64,000 bases of DNA. Source: Paracoccaceae bacterium. Lineage in GTDB: Bacteria > Pseudomonadota > Alphaproteobacteria > Rhodobacterales > Rhodobacteraceae. Below, piece after piece: positions 1 to 8,819 of this stretch. Under the pieces are notes generated by a model, which worked only from the letters and a program-made list of their open reading frames with translations, did not search any database and had not been told where the DNA came from. Position numbers and translations under genes: made by a program. The stretch is from assembly GCA_026707935.1 (NCBI GenBank), contig JAPOVX010000014.1, positions 1 through 64,000 of the forward strand, read 5' to 3'. Each line of letters starts with the position of its first letter. Position 1 is the stretch's first letter.

Positions 1-751
1 AGTCATTGTCATTGTGCGTGACCATGTGGACCACCGGCACAGCGGGTTCGCGCGCAACAACCTGGCCGACGATGTTGTCAGCAATTGAGCGGTAGTCCGC
101 ATCGAGCCAGTCCGGCCGGAGATCCCAGCGGAAAAGATTCCCGTTCCGCACTTCCACGCGGGACATGTCGACGCTCAAGGGGATGTTCACGAAATCAAGT
201 TCCCCGGGGAGGTGGCGAAATGCGGGATGGCCGAAATGCGGGTCCGGCGGTGCGCCGGCCCAGACCGCGCACATGTCGGGATACACTCGTCCGGGCAGGG
301 AAATCGAGCCGCCGAGGAACCCGAGTTCTGCCAGGAGCGGCATGGTGTTGTCATTGGCGGAAAACGTGCCCGGTCGAAACCAAAGGGGCTTTCGGTTCAT
401 GGCGTCTGACCACATTGCCATGGCCTTGCCGAGAATATCCCTCTGCTCGTCGCGGGTCAGCCCACCAAAATGGGCCTTGTAGCGGCCATCCAGGAATTTC
501 CACGGATGCAGATGCAGACCGAGGCAGGCCCCATCCTCTTCCAATTGATTGAAGAGTTCCTTGTGCTCATGCGTGACTTCGGGATGGATCATGAACGAGA
601 CCGGAAAGCCGTGGGACTTGGCCCGCTCCACATAGGCTTCGATGAAGACGGCGCTTTCCTCGTAGTTCCGCGGTCCTGTCGTGGAGGCAGGGCGGTCCGC
701 GGGGAGCGCCTTTTCCACGTCCATAGTCACCAGCACAAAGATATCTTTCAT
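1..751 (-). CDS. Polysaccharide deacetylase-like protein (NodB-type fold), 3' end missing
   Basis: This frame opens with ATG at 751 and runs off the left edge of the window, so about 250 N-terminal residues are visible and the C-terminus is missing. A GGAGAA ribosome-binding site sits about 8 nt upstream. The protein starts MKDIFVLVTMDVEKAL and contains VSFMIHPEVTHEH, GLHLHPWKF, a WFRPG segment and VVHMVTHND. This arrangement of an early acidic motif, a histidine pair and an RxG motif is typical of NodB-fold polysaccharide or amide deacetylases, which are metal-dependent hydrolases of N-acyl groups. There is no signal peptide, so it is probably cytoplasmic. It is the last gene of a peptide-type ABC importer operon, 34 nt after the dppC-like gene, which suggests it processes the imported compound. 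The true substrate is unknown. Confidence 0.72.
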   Translation of the reverse strand, partial: MKDIFVLVTMDVEKALPADRPASTTGPRNYEESAVFIEAYVERAKSHGFPVSFMIHPEVTHEHKELFNQLEEDGACLGLHLHPWKFLDGRYKAHFGGLTRDEQRDILGKAMAMWSDAMNRKPLWFRPGTFSANDNTMPLLAELGFLGGSISLPGRVYPDMCAVWAGAPPDPHFGHPAFRHLPGELDFVNIPLSVDMSRVEVRNGNLFRWDLRPDWLDADYRSIADNIVGQVVAREPAVPVVHMVTHNDND

Positions 752-785
752 AATCCATTTCTCCTTTATTGGGCCAGCGCTTCCG

Positions 786-1616
786 TTACAGCGCGCGCGG
801 ATCGAGAATGTCGCGAAGCGTGTCACCGACGAAATTCGCGGCCAGGACGAACAGCGTGATGGCAAGTCCGGGAAACGTTACGGTCCACCAGGCCGTGTCG
901 ATGTAGCTGCGGCCGTCGGAGACCATGCTGCCCCAGGTGGGCGTCGGCGGCTGCACACCGACGCCAAGAAAGCTCAGTACGGATTCCAGCAGAACTGCCT
1001 CGCCGAGTTGCAGCGTCGCCATGACGATGATCGGTCCGATCAGGTTCGGCGCGATATGGCGGAACATGATGTCACTGCTGGATGCGCCCATTGCCACCGA
1101 GGATTGCACGAAAAGGGCCTCACGGAGCGATAGCACCATGCTCCGCGCGTAGCGCGCGTAGGGAACCCATCCCCAGACGCCGATCACGATGATGACGCTC
1201 ACGAGGCCCGGCCCGAAGAATGCGATCCAGGCGATGGCGAACAGAATCATCGGCATGGCGAGCTTCATATCGGCGAGCCGCATGAGGAGCGCTCCCAAAA
1301 GGCCGCCCCTGTAACCTGCCGTGATGCCGATCAGGGTTCCGATGATCCCGGAGACCAACACGGCGCCGATACCGACGATGATGGAAATTCGGGCGCCGTG
1401 GATGATGCGGCTCAAGATGTCGCGCCCGACATGGTCCGCGCCAAGCCAATAGGTCGGACCGTCAAGGCCGAAGGAAGGTTCCTGATGTCGTGCCCGAAGG
1501 CTTTGCGCGAGCGGGTCCGCCGGGCTTATCACGTCCGCGCCCAGTGCCAGGAGCATGAACACTCCAAGGATGGTGAAGCCGACCGTGCCCTTCACTCCGA
1601 GGACAATCCGCGGCAT
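786..1616 (-). CDS. ABC transporter permease, DppC/OppC type
   Basis: This 276-residue inner-membrane permease belongs to the DppC/OppC family (binding-protein-dependent transport inner-membrane component). It has an N-terminal TM (VGFTILGVFMLLALGADVI), the family signature of an early periplasmic segment ending in YWLGADHVGRDILSR, and about five further hydrophobic segments. The EAA cytoplasmic loop that docks on the ATPase is visible around AVAMGASSSDIMFRHIAPN. The C-terminus GDTLRDILDPRAL is characteristic of the family. It begins 5 nt after the dppB-like stop and is clearly co-transcribed. Together with the DppB-like partner it should form the heterodimeric pore of an oligopeptide or related importer. 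The substrate cannot be read from the permease. Confidence 0.93.
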   Translation of the reverse strand: MPRIVLGVKGTVGFTILGVFMLLALGADVISPADPLAQSLRARHQEPSFGLDGPTYWLGADHVGRDILSRIIHGARISIIVGIGAVLVSGIIGTLIGITAGYRGGLLGALLMRLADMKLAMPMILFAIAWIAFFGPGLVSVIIVIGVWGWVPYARYARSMVLSLREALFVQSSVAMGASSSDIMFRHIAPNLIGPIIVMATLQLGEAVLLESVLSFLGVGVQPPTPTWGSMVSDGRSYIDTAWWTVTFPGLAITLFVLAANFVGDTLRDILDPRAL

Positions 1617-1621
1617 GCGCG

Positions 1622-2539
1622 TCAGACCTTCCGAATTCGCGGATCGAGCGCGTAGTACGCGAGATCCACGATGAGATTAATCAGAACGAATATGAGAGTG
1701 AAGAGTGCGATACTCGCCATGACGACCGGAAAATCGCGTCCAACCACGGCATGGATACTTGCGCGCCCGAGGCCCGGCCACGCGAAAACCGTCTCTGTTA
1801 CGACGGTGCCCGTAAGCATGGTGCCCACCTGCAGGCCCCAGATTGTGAGGATCGGGATGCGGGCATTGCGAAATGCGTGCTTGAATATGATGGTCCGCAG
1901 GGGCATGCCCTTGGCTCGCGCTGTGCGGATATACGGCTCATTCAGCACTTCGACCATGGCCGAACGGGTCAGTCGCGTCATCAGCGCGTTCATGTACCAA
2001 CCGAGTGTCACCGCCGGGAGGATCAGTGACTGCCAACTGCCCCGGCCGCTGACGGGAAGCCAGTTCAGCGTGACGGAAAAGAGCAGGATCAGGAGGATGC
2101 CGAGCCAGAATACGGGCATGGATTGCCCGAGAACGGCGACGACCGTCGCAATGGTGTCGATTGGCGAATTGCGCTTTACGGCCGCGGCGATGCCAAGAGG
2201 AATGGATACGGCCGTCGAAATGATGATCGCGGCGAACGCCAGTTCCAGAGTGGCCGGCAGGGCCGCCAGCACGGTGTCCATCGCCGGCTGTCGAGAGCGC
2301 AGCGAAGTGCCGAAATCACCCTGAAGGGCGTTGCTGAGGAAGTTCCAGTATTGGACATGGAGCGGACGGTCGAGGCCCAGCGCGCGGCGCATCTCCTCGA
2401 TGTCCTGCTCTGTCGCTTCGGTCGGCATCAGCAGCTGCGCAGGGTCGCCGCTGGCGTTCAGAAAGATGAACACCAGGAGGCTCATCGCGATGATGATCGC
2501 GGGGATCTGCACGAGCCGCACGAGGAGCAGCCTGAGCAT
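1622..2539 (-). CDS. ABC transporter permease, DppB/OppB type
   Basis: A 305-residue inner-membrane permease of the DppB/OppB family. It begins MLRLLLVRLVQIPAIIIAMS, and the family TM1 is followed by a long periplasmic loop (DIEEMRRALGLDRPLHVQYW), as is usual. Five more TM segments follow, with the EAA loop TARAKGMPLRTIIFKHAFRN before TM5 and a C-terminal DLAYYALDPRIRKV. It is the partner of the adjacent DppC-like permease and lies 61 nt downstream of the solute-binding-protein gene. Length and architecture match the family. It is part of the five-component importer encoded between 786 and 5846. Confidence 0.93.
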   Translation of the reverse strand: MLRLLLVRLVQIPAIIIAMSLLVFIFLNASGDPAQLLMPTEATEQDIEEMRRALGLDRPLHVQYWNFLSNALQGDFGTSLRSRQPAMDTVLAALPATLELAFAAIIISTAVSIPLGIAAAVKRNSPIDTIATVVAVLGQSMPVFWLGILLILLFSVTLNWLPVSGRGSWQSLILPAVTLGWYMNALMTRLTRSAMVEVLNEPYIRTARAKGMPLRTIIFKHAFRNARIPILTIWGLQVGTMLTGTVVTETVFAWPGLGRASIHAVVGRDFPVVMASIALFTLIFVLINLIVDLAYYALDPRIRKV

Positions 2540-2600
2540 GAGTCAAATGCTCCAGGTTTGGAAGGGGCGGCCGGCGGCCCCTTCCGTGAGCCTGATTCTG

Positions 2601-4112
2601 TTAGTCGCTTACCGAGACGTCAAACGCCCAGACCATTTCATCCGAGCGCGGCGACCAGTCGACGCGAGCGGTCATGCCATAGAGATCCTCCAGATCGAAC
2701 AGAAAGATCCAGGGCGTGTCATCCCGCAGCCTGTGCTGGATATCGGCGAGAATTGCCTTCCGCTTCTCGACATCGAACTCGGAAATCTCCTGCACGATGA
2801 GAGCATCGATTTCTGCCGAGTTGTAGTAGCGGTTGTAGCGGGCGCCATCGATTCGGTAGCCGAGATGCTGGTCGCAGTCCAGCACCTGGTTGCCGGTCCC
2901 GATGTAGTACATTGGGTATTCTTCGGCGAGCCACTGCTGAATGAACTGGGCCCACTCCGGCTGGACGTGCGTGACCGTGACACCAACCTCCGAAAGCATG
3001 CCGGCGATTGCCTCCTGCATCTCCTTGTCCTTGGTGTAACGTCCGACAGGACCGATCATGGTCGTTTCGAAGCCGTCCGGATAGCCTGCTTCGGCCAGCA
3101 GCATCCTGGCCTTCTCCGGATCGTACCCGAAGGGCTCTACCTCCACGGCACCGAACAGGGTCTGCGTACACACGCTTGCGTTCGAGAACGCGTGTCCGCC
3201 CATCAGGACCTCGATCAAAGCGTCCACGTCCACAGCATAGTTCATCGCCTGCCGGACACGGAGGTCATCGAAGGGGGGTTCCTTTGTCTGCATTCCGACA
3301 AACATGTTACGCGCGGAATGTACGCCGCCCCACTTCAAATTCGGGTCGCCCTCGATTTCCTGCACGCGTTCGCTGGTCAGATTGGTGATGATGTCGACCT
3401 CTCCGTTCTTCAGTGAGGCGAAGCGCGCGAAATCCTCGGGAATGATCCGGACGATGAACTCGCCGACGTCAGGACGCCCGCGCCAGTAGTCGTCGTTGCG
3501 CGCCAGCACGATCTGCTGATTGGCATCCCAACGCACAAACTTGAACGGGCCCGTGCCGACCGGGTTGACGCCGAACGCCTGCGCGCCGATTTCCGCGAAG
3601 GTTTCGGAGGGCAGGATCGGAACGCGGATCAGTGTTGGCACGACGGTCGCGCGGGGCGCCGGCATGTTCACACGGATGGTGAAATCGCCAATCTTGTCCA
3701 CGGAATCCACGAAGCCCTGCAGGGAACGGAGCAGGGGACTCGGGTTTTCCTTGTCGAAGAGACGATTATACGAGAACACAACGTCATCGGCGTCGAATGG
3801 CTCGCCATTGTGAAAGGTCACTCCCTCCCGCAGTTGCAGCACCATCTGCGTCTCCGACGGGAATTCCCATGATTCGGCCAGCCCCGGGATGAGATTGCCG
3901 TCGCCATCGCGCCAAACCAGCGAGTCATAGATATTCATCATGACACTGACACTGGTGATGAGCGTATCGGTGGCCGGGTCGAGGGACTCGGGGTCCACGC
4001 CCTGTGCAAGGGTTACGGTTTGGGCCGGTGCGGCTCCTGTGGAGAGCAGGAGAGCCAGCAATCCGGCGCCCGCGGCCCGAGTGCCGCCGGCCTTAAACTG
4101 TTGCAAGAGCAT
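2601..4112 (-). CDS. ABC transporter solute-binding protein, SBP_bac_5 (peptide/nickel/glutathione-type)
   Basis: A 503-residue periplasmic binding protein of the DppA/OppA class (SBP family 5). The N-terminus carries a Sec signal peptide (AAGAGLLALLLSTGAAPAQT), probably cleaved after APA or AQT. The mature part starts with the family pattern DPESLDPATDT, followed by NIYDSLVWRDGDGNLIPGLA and LREGVTFHNGEPFDADDVVFS, which together are diagnostic. The protein would capture the ligand in the periplasm and deliver it to the adjacent DppB/DppC-like permeases. The gene lies 21 nt after the fused ATPase gene. Families of this type bind peptides, glutathione, opines, nickel chelates or oligosaccharides. 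The neighbouring CocE-type hydrolase and deacetylase suggest an acylated or ester/amide ligand, but this is inference. Confidence 0.93.
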   Translation of the reverse strand: MLLQQFKAGGTRAAGAGLLALLLSTGAAPAQTVTLAQGVDPESLDPATDTLITSVSVMMNIYDSLVWRDGDGNLIPGLAESWEFPSETQMVLQLREGVTFHNGEPFDADDVVFSYNRLFDKENPSPLLRSLQGFVDSVDKIGDFTIRVNMPAPRATVVPTLIRVPILPSETFAEIGAQAFGVNPVGTGPFKFVRWDANQQIVLARNDDYWRGRPDVGEFIVRIIPEDFARFASLKNGEVDIITNLTSERVQEIEGDPNLKWGGVHSARNMFVGMQTKEPPFDDLRVRQAMNYAVDVDALIEVLMGGHAFSNASVCTQTLFGAVEVEPFGYDPEKARMLLAEAGYPDGFETTMIGPVGRYTKDKEMQEAIAGMLSEVGVTVTHVQPEWAQFIQQWLAEEYPMYYIGTGNQVLDCDQHLGYRIDGARYNRYYNSAEIDALIVQEISEFDVEKRKAILADIQHRLRDDTPWIFLFDLEDLYGMTARVDWSPRSDEMVWAFDVSVSD

Positions 4113-4133
4113 TTTCGTTTCCTCCTATTTTTG

Positions 4134-5846
4134 TCAGGCATCCCATCCGGCGGAGGATGGCGGCCTTAGTTTACGTTCGTTTTCCGAATCGTAGATGTCA
4201 ATAGACTTGAGTTCGAGCGCGGCGGTCACGAGGGCCCGTGTGTAGGAGTGTTCCGGTTCCGAAAGGATTCTCGTGGCTGGTCCAGACTCCACAACGACGC
4301 CTTCCCGGAGGACAATGATCGTGTCCGCCAGGGCCTGGACTACCCGGAGGTCATGGCTGATGAAGAGGTAGGCGAGGTGGTGGCGTTCCTGCAGACTGCG
4401 CAAGAGATCGATGATCTGCGATTGAACCGAGCGGTCCAGCGATGATGTCGGCTCGTCGAGCACGAGCAATTCCGGTTTCAGCACCAGGGCCCGGGCGATT
4501 GCGATGCGCTGCCGCTGGCCGCCGGAGAATTCGTGCGGGTAGCGCCGCCTCGCCTCCGGGTCGAGCCCGACTTCGCTTAGCGCATCGCAAATCATCTGAA
4601 CGCGAGCATCCTTGCTGCCGCCGATGTTCTGAATTCGCAATCCCTCTCCGACGATGGTCTCGATGCGATGGCGCGGATTGAGCGATCCGAAAGGATCCTG
4701 GAACACGATCTGCATTCGTTTTCGCAGGGGCCGAATCTCCTCGAGCGGCCTGCGTGAAATCTCTTGGCCGCGAAAGTAGATGGTGCCATCGGCGTCCACC
4801 AGCCGAAGCAGCGCGCGGCCGAGCGTAGTCTTGCCGGAACCGCTCTCGCCGACGATGGCGACGGTCTGACCGCGCCGCAATTCGACGTCGACGCCATTCA
4901 CCGCGGTAAAACTCCCGGTTACACGCCGGAAAACGCCGCTCCGGATAGGGAACCGCACCCTGACGTTCCGCGAAGACACGACCGGTTCGGCATCCGGCGC
5001 CACCGCGGGCGGGTGGCCGCTCGGCTGGGCGGACAGGAGCATGCGGGTGTAGGAATGCTGCGGGTCACGAAAGACGTTGCGCACCTTGCCTTGCTCCACG
5101 ATCTCCCCTTTGTTCATGACGCAAACGCGGCGCGCCATCTTGCGCACGATTTCGAGATCGTGGGAGATCAGGAGAAGCGCCATACCAAAACGCTGCTGAA
5201 GGTCGGTCATGAGATCGAGCACGCTCGCCTGCGTTGTGACGTCAAGGGCCGTGGTTGGCTCATCGGCAATCAGGAGGTCGGGTTCGTTCGCGAGCGCGAT
5301 GGCGATCATCACCCGTTGTGCCTGGCCGCCCGACAATTCGTGCGGGTAGCAGTTGAGCCGGCGCTCGGGTTCCGCGATCCGGACCAGTGTCAGCAATTCG
5401 AGCGCGCGCTTCCTGGCGGTTTGCCCGTCCATTCCCCGATGGAAGATGAGAACTTCGGCAATTTGTTCGTCCACGGTCAAGAGCGGATTGAGTGATGACA
5501 TGGGCTCCTGGAATACCATGGAGATGCGATTGCCGCGAATGGGACGAAGCGTGTCGTGTCCTGAGTCCATGAGTTCGGTGCCCCGGAAGCGGATGCTGCC
5601 GGAGCGGGAACGCGCGGTTGTCTCGGGCAGGAGTTGAAGGATAGCCATCGCTGTAACCGATTTGCCCGATCCGGACTCACCGACCAGCCCGACTGTCTCT
5701 CCAGGAGCAATGTCGAAGGAAACCTGCTTCAGTGCCTCGACGACGTTGTTTCCGTGGAACGAGACCGACAAGTCGCGCACGCTGAGGAGAGACGACGCGG
5801 CGACGGGCGAAGCCGGGGAAATCGTGGATTCCGCGCCGGCCGTCAC
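4134..5846 (-). CDS. Fused double ABC ATPase (DppD-DppF type, like GsiA/YejF)
   Basis: A 570-residue protein with two complete ABC ATPase domains in tandem, equivalent to DppD and DppF fused. Domain 1 has Walker A GESGSGKS near residue 56, signature LSGGQAQRV near 169 and Walker [13 protein letters not shown]. Domain 2 has Walker [10 protein letters not shown] near 331, signature FSGGQRQRI near 437 and [12 protein letters not shown]. The linker carries the oligopeptide-transporter C-terminal region of the first half. It energises the permease pair encoded downstream. Its ATG overlaps the stop of the upstream CocE-type gene by 4 nt (ATGA), which implies translational coupling. Such fusions are known (GsiA, YejF), so the architecture itself is not new. 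Confidence 0.95.
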   Translation of the reverse strand: MTAGAESTISPASPVAASSLLSVRDLSVSFHGNNVVEALKQVSFDIAPGETVGLVGESGSGKSVTAMAILQLLPETTARSRSGSIRFRGTELMDSGHDTLRPIRGNRISMVFQEPMSSLNPLLTVDEQIAEVLIFHRGMDGQTARKRALELLTLVRIAEPERRLNCYPHELSGGQAQRVMIAIALANEPDLLIADEPTTALDVTTQASVLDLMTDLQQRFGMALLLISHDLEIVRKMARRVCVMNKGEIVEQGKVRNVFRDPQHSYTRMLLSAQPSGHPPAVAPDAEPVVSSRNVRVRFPIRSGVFRRVTGSFTAVNGVDVELRRGQTVAIVGESGSGKTTLGRALLRLVDADGTIYFRGQEISRRPLEEIRPLRKRMQIVFQDPFGSLNPRHRIETIVGEGLRIQNIGGSKDARVQMICDALSEVGLDPEARRRYPHEFSGGQRQRIAIARALVLKPELLVLDEPTSSLDRSVQSQIIDLLRSLQERHHLAYLFISHDLRVVQALADTIIVLREGVVVESGPATRILSEPEHSYTRALVTAALELKSIDIYDSENERKLRPPSSAGWDA

Positions 5847-7603
5847 TGGGCGAGTACCGGGAGAATGAGGTGCGAAGCGTCGTTGCCCCCGCGATGAACC
5901 GACTGGCGGGCGACCCGGATTTCCGCGTCGGATTCGAACGGCCGGCCGGTGTTGTGATTTCGGTCAAAGGCCGGGAAGTCGGAACTCGTGACATCCAGGC
6001 GGATTCGCGAACCGGCTCGGAAAACGATGCCAGCGATCATCACCTGTATCTCGATCCGGGTCGGTTTTCCGGGCTCCAGCGGTGCCTCGCGCGCATAGCC
6101 GTCACGGTAGCGCATGCGCTTCATGCCTTGCGCCAGGTTGATTGCAAGCCCATCCTTGCCGACCTCGATGAGCCGGGCAAAGAAGTCCGTATCCGGACAA
6201 CTTGACGAAACGGTCAGTACACAGTGCACGGGCCCGAGCACGGGAAGGTCCTCTTCCAGTGGCGCAGTCTGATACACGAGGATATCGGCACGGTCACGTA
6301 GGGGAGATTGATCGCAGGCGTCCGCCTGTCCAGTCGTTCCGACAAGGCTTGGTACGGGGTCCGACGGATCATAGATATAGAAGTCGGCGAACCGGGCTGT
6401 GGGCCTCGTCTTCGATAGTTCCCCTGCGCCGGAGTTCGTATTGGCAGGTCCCCTGCCGGCAAAAAAGTACTTGGCGGGTTTCGCACTGGGCGGAGGCCAA
6501 CTTCGCATGAACCGCCATTCGTTCTCGTTCAGCATGAACGCGCGAACGGGAGGCTCGTCGGCGAGGCCATTCTCCTGGCCCTTGAGTTCATAGTCGTACC
6601 AGCGTGCGATCACTTCGGGCAGATTGAGCGACGCCTTCGGGCCATAGCAGCGTTGCACCGGTGGCATGGGAGTACTCTCAACATCGTGGGTCCAGGGCCC
6701 GATGATCAGCCGATGGCGGCCCCGCAGCTCCTTGGGACCGTCTTTCTCCATGCCGGTGAAATGTCCGGCCGCGCCGTTGATCCGGTCCCACCAGCCGGTA
6801 AGTGTGCATGTCGGTACGCCGACACGCGGGTGCAACATGTGCAATTTGTAAAACTCGACGGCGATGTCGCGCCAATACTGGCGTAATCGTTCAGCGTCCG
6901 GACCGAACAAGTGATCCGGAATGTCCGAGAGGGGAAGCTGCCACATGTGCTTGCCGCGGAGCAGGGCATCCCAATTGTGGAGTGCTTCGATTTCAGTCGC
7001 CGGGTACTGGCTGTCGCCGGAGCGTCGACGCGTGGATACCGCCATCTGATGGTGCCAGCGAAGGCGAATCCCGGTCTCGAACACGCCAAACGTACTCTCC
7101 AGCGTCGTGACCGGAAAGCCGGAAGTGAAGATGGCCTTCAGCGACGGAGGCTGTGCCGCGGCCATCTGCCAGATGCACCAGGAAGGATAGGAGTTTCCAA
7201 AGGTGCCTACCTGGCCGTCCGAGCCGTCGATCCGGGCTGCCCATTCGCAGGCGTCATATCCATCCCGCTGTTCGACCTCGGGCCCCTCGCGGCTAAGATG
7301 CCAGGCCCATTCCCCTTCCGAGGAATGCCGGCCGCGAATGTCCTGAACGACAGCGATGTAGCCCCGGCGCGCCAGCTCCGAAGCCATGTAGCGATAGCGT
7401 GCGTGGGATTTGTCGTAGCAGGTGCGGCAGAGGAGTACCGGAGACGAACCCCCTTCGCTCGGCCGATATACGTCGGCCCGAAGCACGGTGCCGTCTCGCG
7501 TTCTGCAAGACACGTTTCGGGTGACCGATACTTCGCCGATCGGCTCGACACCCTTCTCCTCCCGAGGAGAATTCACGAACTCTCTCGCTTTCGAAGTGTT
7601 CAC
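5843..7603 (-). CDS. CocE/NonD family alpha/beta hydrolase (Xaa-Pro dipeptidyl-peptidase-like, S15)
   Basis: A 586-residue cytoplasmic hydrolase of the CocE/NonD group: an alpha/beta-hydrolase core followed by a C-terminal jelly-roll domain (X-Pro dipeptidyl-peptidase C-terminal domain). The probable triad is Ser138 in GNSYPSW, Asp273 in GWWDR and His306 in IGPWTH. The oxyanion tyrosine is seen in RTCYDKS, and VVQDIRGRHSSEGEW is a family motif. The nucleophile elbow is slightly unusual: family members usually read GxSYxG, while here the residues after SY are Pro-Ser. Members cleave esters (cocaine esterase), beta-lactams or peptides. It is the first gene of the ABC importer operon and probably acts on the imported compound. 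The start is uncertain: the GTG at 7603 has no good ribosome-binding site, and a GTG nine codons further in is possible. Confidence 0.88.
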   Translation of the reverse strand: MNTSKAREFVNSPREEKGVEPIGEVSVTRNVSCRTRDGTVLRADVYRPSEGGSSPVLLCRTCYDKSHARYRYMASELARRGYIAVVQDIRGRHSSEGEWAWHLSREGPEVEQRDGYDACEWAARIDGSDGQVGTFGNSYPSWCIWQMAAAQPPSLKAIFTSGFPVTTLESTFGVFETGIRLRWHHQMAVSTRRRSGDSQYPATEIEALHNWDALLRGKHMWQLPLSDIPDHLFGPDAERLRQYWRDIAVEFYKLHMLHPRVGVPTCTLTGWWDRINGAAGHFTGMEKDGPKELRGRHRLIIGPWTHDVESTPMPPVQRCYGPKASLNLPEVIARWYDYELKGQENGLADEPPVRAFMLNENEWRFMRSWPPPSAKPAKYFFAGRGPANTNSGAGELSKTRPTARFADFYIYDPSDPVPSLVGTTGQADACDQSPLRDRADILVYQTAPLEEDLPVLGPVHCVLTVSSSCPDTDFFARLIEVGKDGLAINLAQGMKRMRYRDGYAREAPLEPGKPTRIEIQVMIAGIVFRAGSRIRLDVTSSDFPAFDRNHNTGRPFESDAEIRVARQSVHRGGNDASHLILPVLAQ

Positions 7604-7907
7604 TGCAGGTCATGCATGCGGAAATGACGATCCTTTCACCCTCGAAGGCCGACAAGCTTAGCACCTGAGCCGAGATCCCGCTTGGTTCCTCAATTCAGGC
7701 CTGCGTGTTGGCTTCGCCAGTGCCGACCGATTTGGCTGTCAAGAAATCTGTAATTCGGACGAGTGCGGCGGGCGTGGTCTCGACCAGTACCGCGAACAGG
7801 GCAGCAGCACAAGCGTCCATGCCTTGTTCTCTTGCCCTCGAACACCGCGGTCGTTGTTGACATAGGTTCCATGTCGCTTGACATAGCCCTACGGAATTCG
7901 GTGCCCC
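7604..7907. other. Divergent intergenic region between cocE-type gene and lgt
   Basis: About 300 bp separate the two divergent genes and no coding frame here looks real. It must hold the promoters for the CocE/ABC operon (minus) and for lgt (plus). The only sequence pattern I can point to is a 9-bp direct repeat next to lgt, listed separately. Confidence 0.5.
7857..7886 (+). promoter_or_regulatory. TTGACATAG direct repeat upstream of lgt, possible -35 or regulator site
   Basis: The 9-mer TTGACATAG occurs at 7857-7865 and again at 7878-7886, exactly 21 bp apart (two helical turns), 22 bp before the lgt start codon. Each copy contains a perfect -35 hexamer TTGACA, but neither has a convincing -10 at 16-18 bp. 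It may be a tandem activator or repressor site, or one copy may be a -35 with a poor -10. Confidence 0.35.
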
Positions 7908-8819
7908 ATGCCATTAGTCATCCACTTCCCCGAAATCGATCCTGCCATCGTATCGTTCGAACTGTTCGGATTGACGCTGGCGATCAGGTGGTACGCGCTG
8001 GCTTATGTCGTCGGCTTCGGACTGGCTTGGCTCTGGGCCATGTATCTTGTCCGAAATTCGCGTATCTGGCGAGCCGGTCAACCGCCACTGATGCCATCCC
8101 ACGTCGAAAAGTTGATGACCTGGCTGATTCTGGGGACCATTCTCGGCGGCAGATTGGGATTTGTCCTGTTCTACAATCCGGCCCACTACCTCAGGAATCC
8201 CCTGCAGGTCGTTCAGATCTGGGAAGGCGGAATGTCATTTCACGGCGGTGCCATCGGCGTGGGGATTGCCGGCCTCCTTTTCTGCTGGCGTCACAGGCTG
8301 CCGGTAGCGGGAGTCGCTGACATCGTCGCATGTTCCGTCCCGCCCGGTCTTGGTCTCGGCAGGGTCGCCAATTTCGTCAATGCGGAACTTTGGGGGCGGC
8401 CGACCGACGTTTCATGGGCAGTCGTCTTTCCCGGGCGCCAGGCGTCGGAGTGCCCGCCGTGGTGGGCCCATGATGTCTGCAGCCGCCATCCGTCACAGCT
8501 CTATGAAGCCCTCCTTGAAGGCGCAATCCTCTTTGCCGTTCTCGCGGTTCTCGCGCTAAGGTTTTCCTGGCTCAAGCGGCCCGGGCAATTGACCGGCGTG
8601 TTTCTCATTGGCTACGGCCTGGCACGGTTTTTCGTCGAGTTCGTCCGGGCGTCCGACATCCAGTTCATGACACCCGGGAATCCGTTCGGCCACGTTCTCA
8701 GGTTTGGAGCTGGCTCCGACGCCGCTGGATTGACAATGGGGCAAACCCTCTCCCTTCCGATGATCGCGGCCGGGCTGGCCGTCATCGTGCTGGCCAGGCG
8801 GGCATCGCGAAATGCATGA
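7908..8819 (+). CDS. lgt: Prolipoprotein diacylglyceryl transferase
   Basis: A 303-residue integral membrane enzyme that transfers diacylglycerol from phosphatidylglycerol to the lipobox cysteine of prolipoproteins, the first step of lipoprotein maturation. The family signature is clear. MSFHGGAIG places the essential His at residue 112, and GRVANFVNAELWGR contains the conserved Arg (about 152) and matches the Lgt signature. About seven hydrophobic segments are visible, and the length is normal for alphaproteobacterial Lgt. The C-terminal RHPSQLYEALLEG and GYGLARFFVEFVR motifs are also typical. The stop codon overlaps the following methyltransferase start by 8 nt, so the two are translationally coupled. 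Confidence 0.97.
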   Translation: MPLVIHFPEIDPAIVSFELFGLTLAIRWYALAYVVGFGLAWLWAMYLVRNSRIWRAGQPPLMPSHVEKLMTWLILGTILGGRLGFVLFYNPAHYLRNPLQVVQIWEGGMSFHGGAIGVGIAGLLFCWRHRLPVAGVADIVACSVPPGLGLGRVANFVNAELWGRPTDVSWAVVFPGRQASECPPWWAHDVCSRHPSQLYEALLEGAILFAVLAVLALRFSWLKRPGQLTGVFLIGYGLARFFVEFVRASDIQFMTPGNPFGHVLRFGAGSDAAGLTMGQTLSLPMIAAGLAVIVLARRASRNA

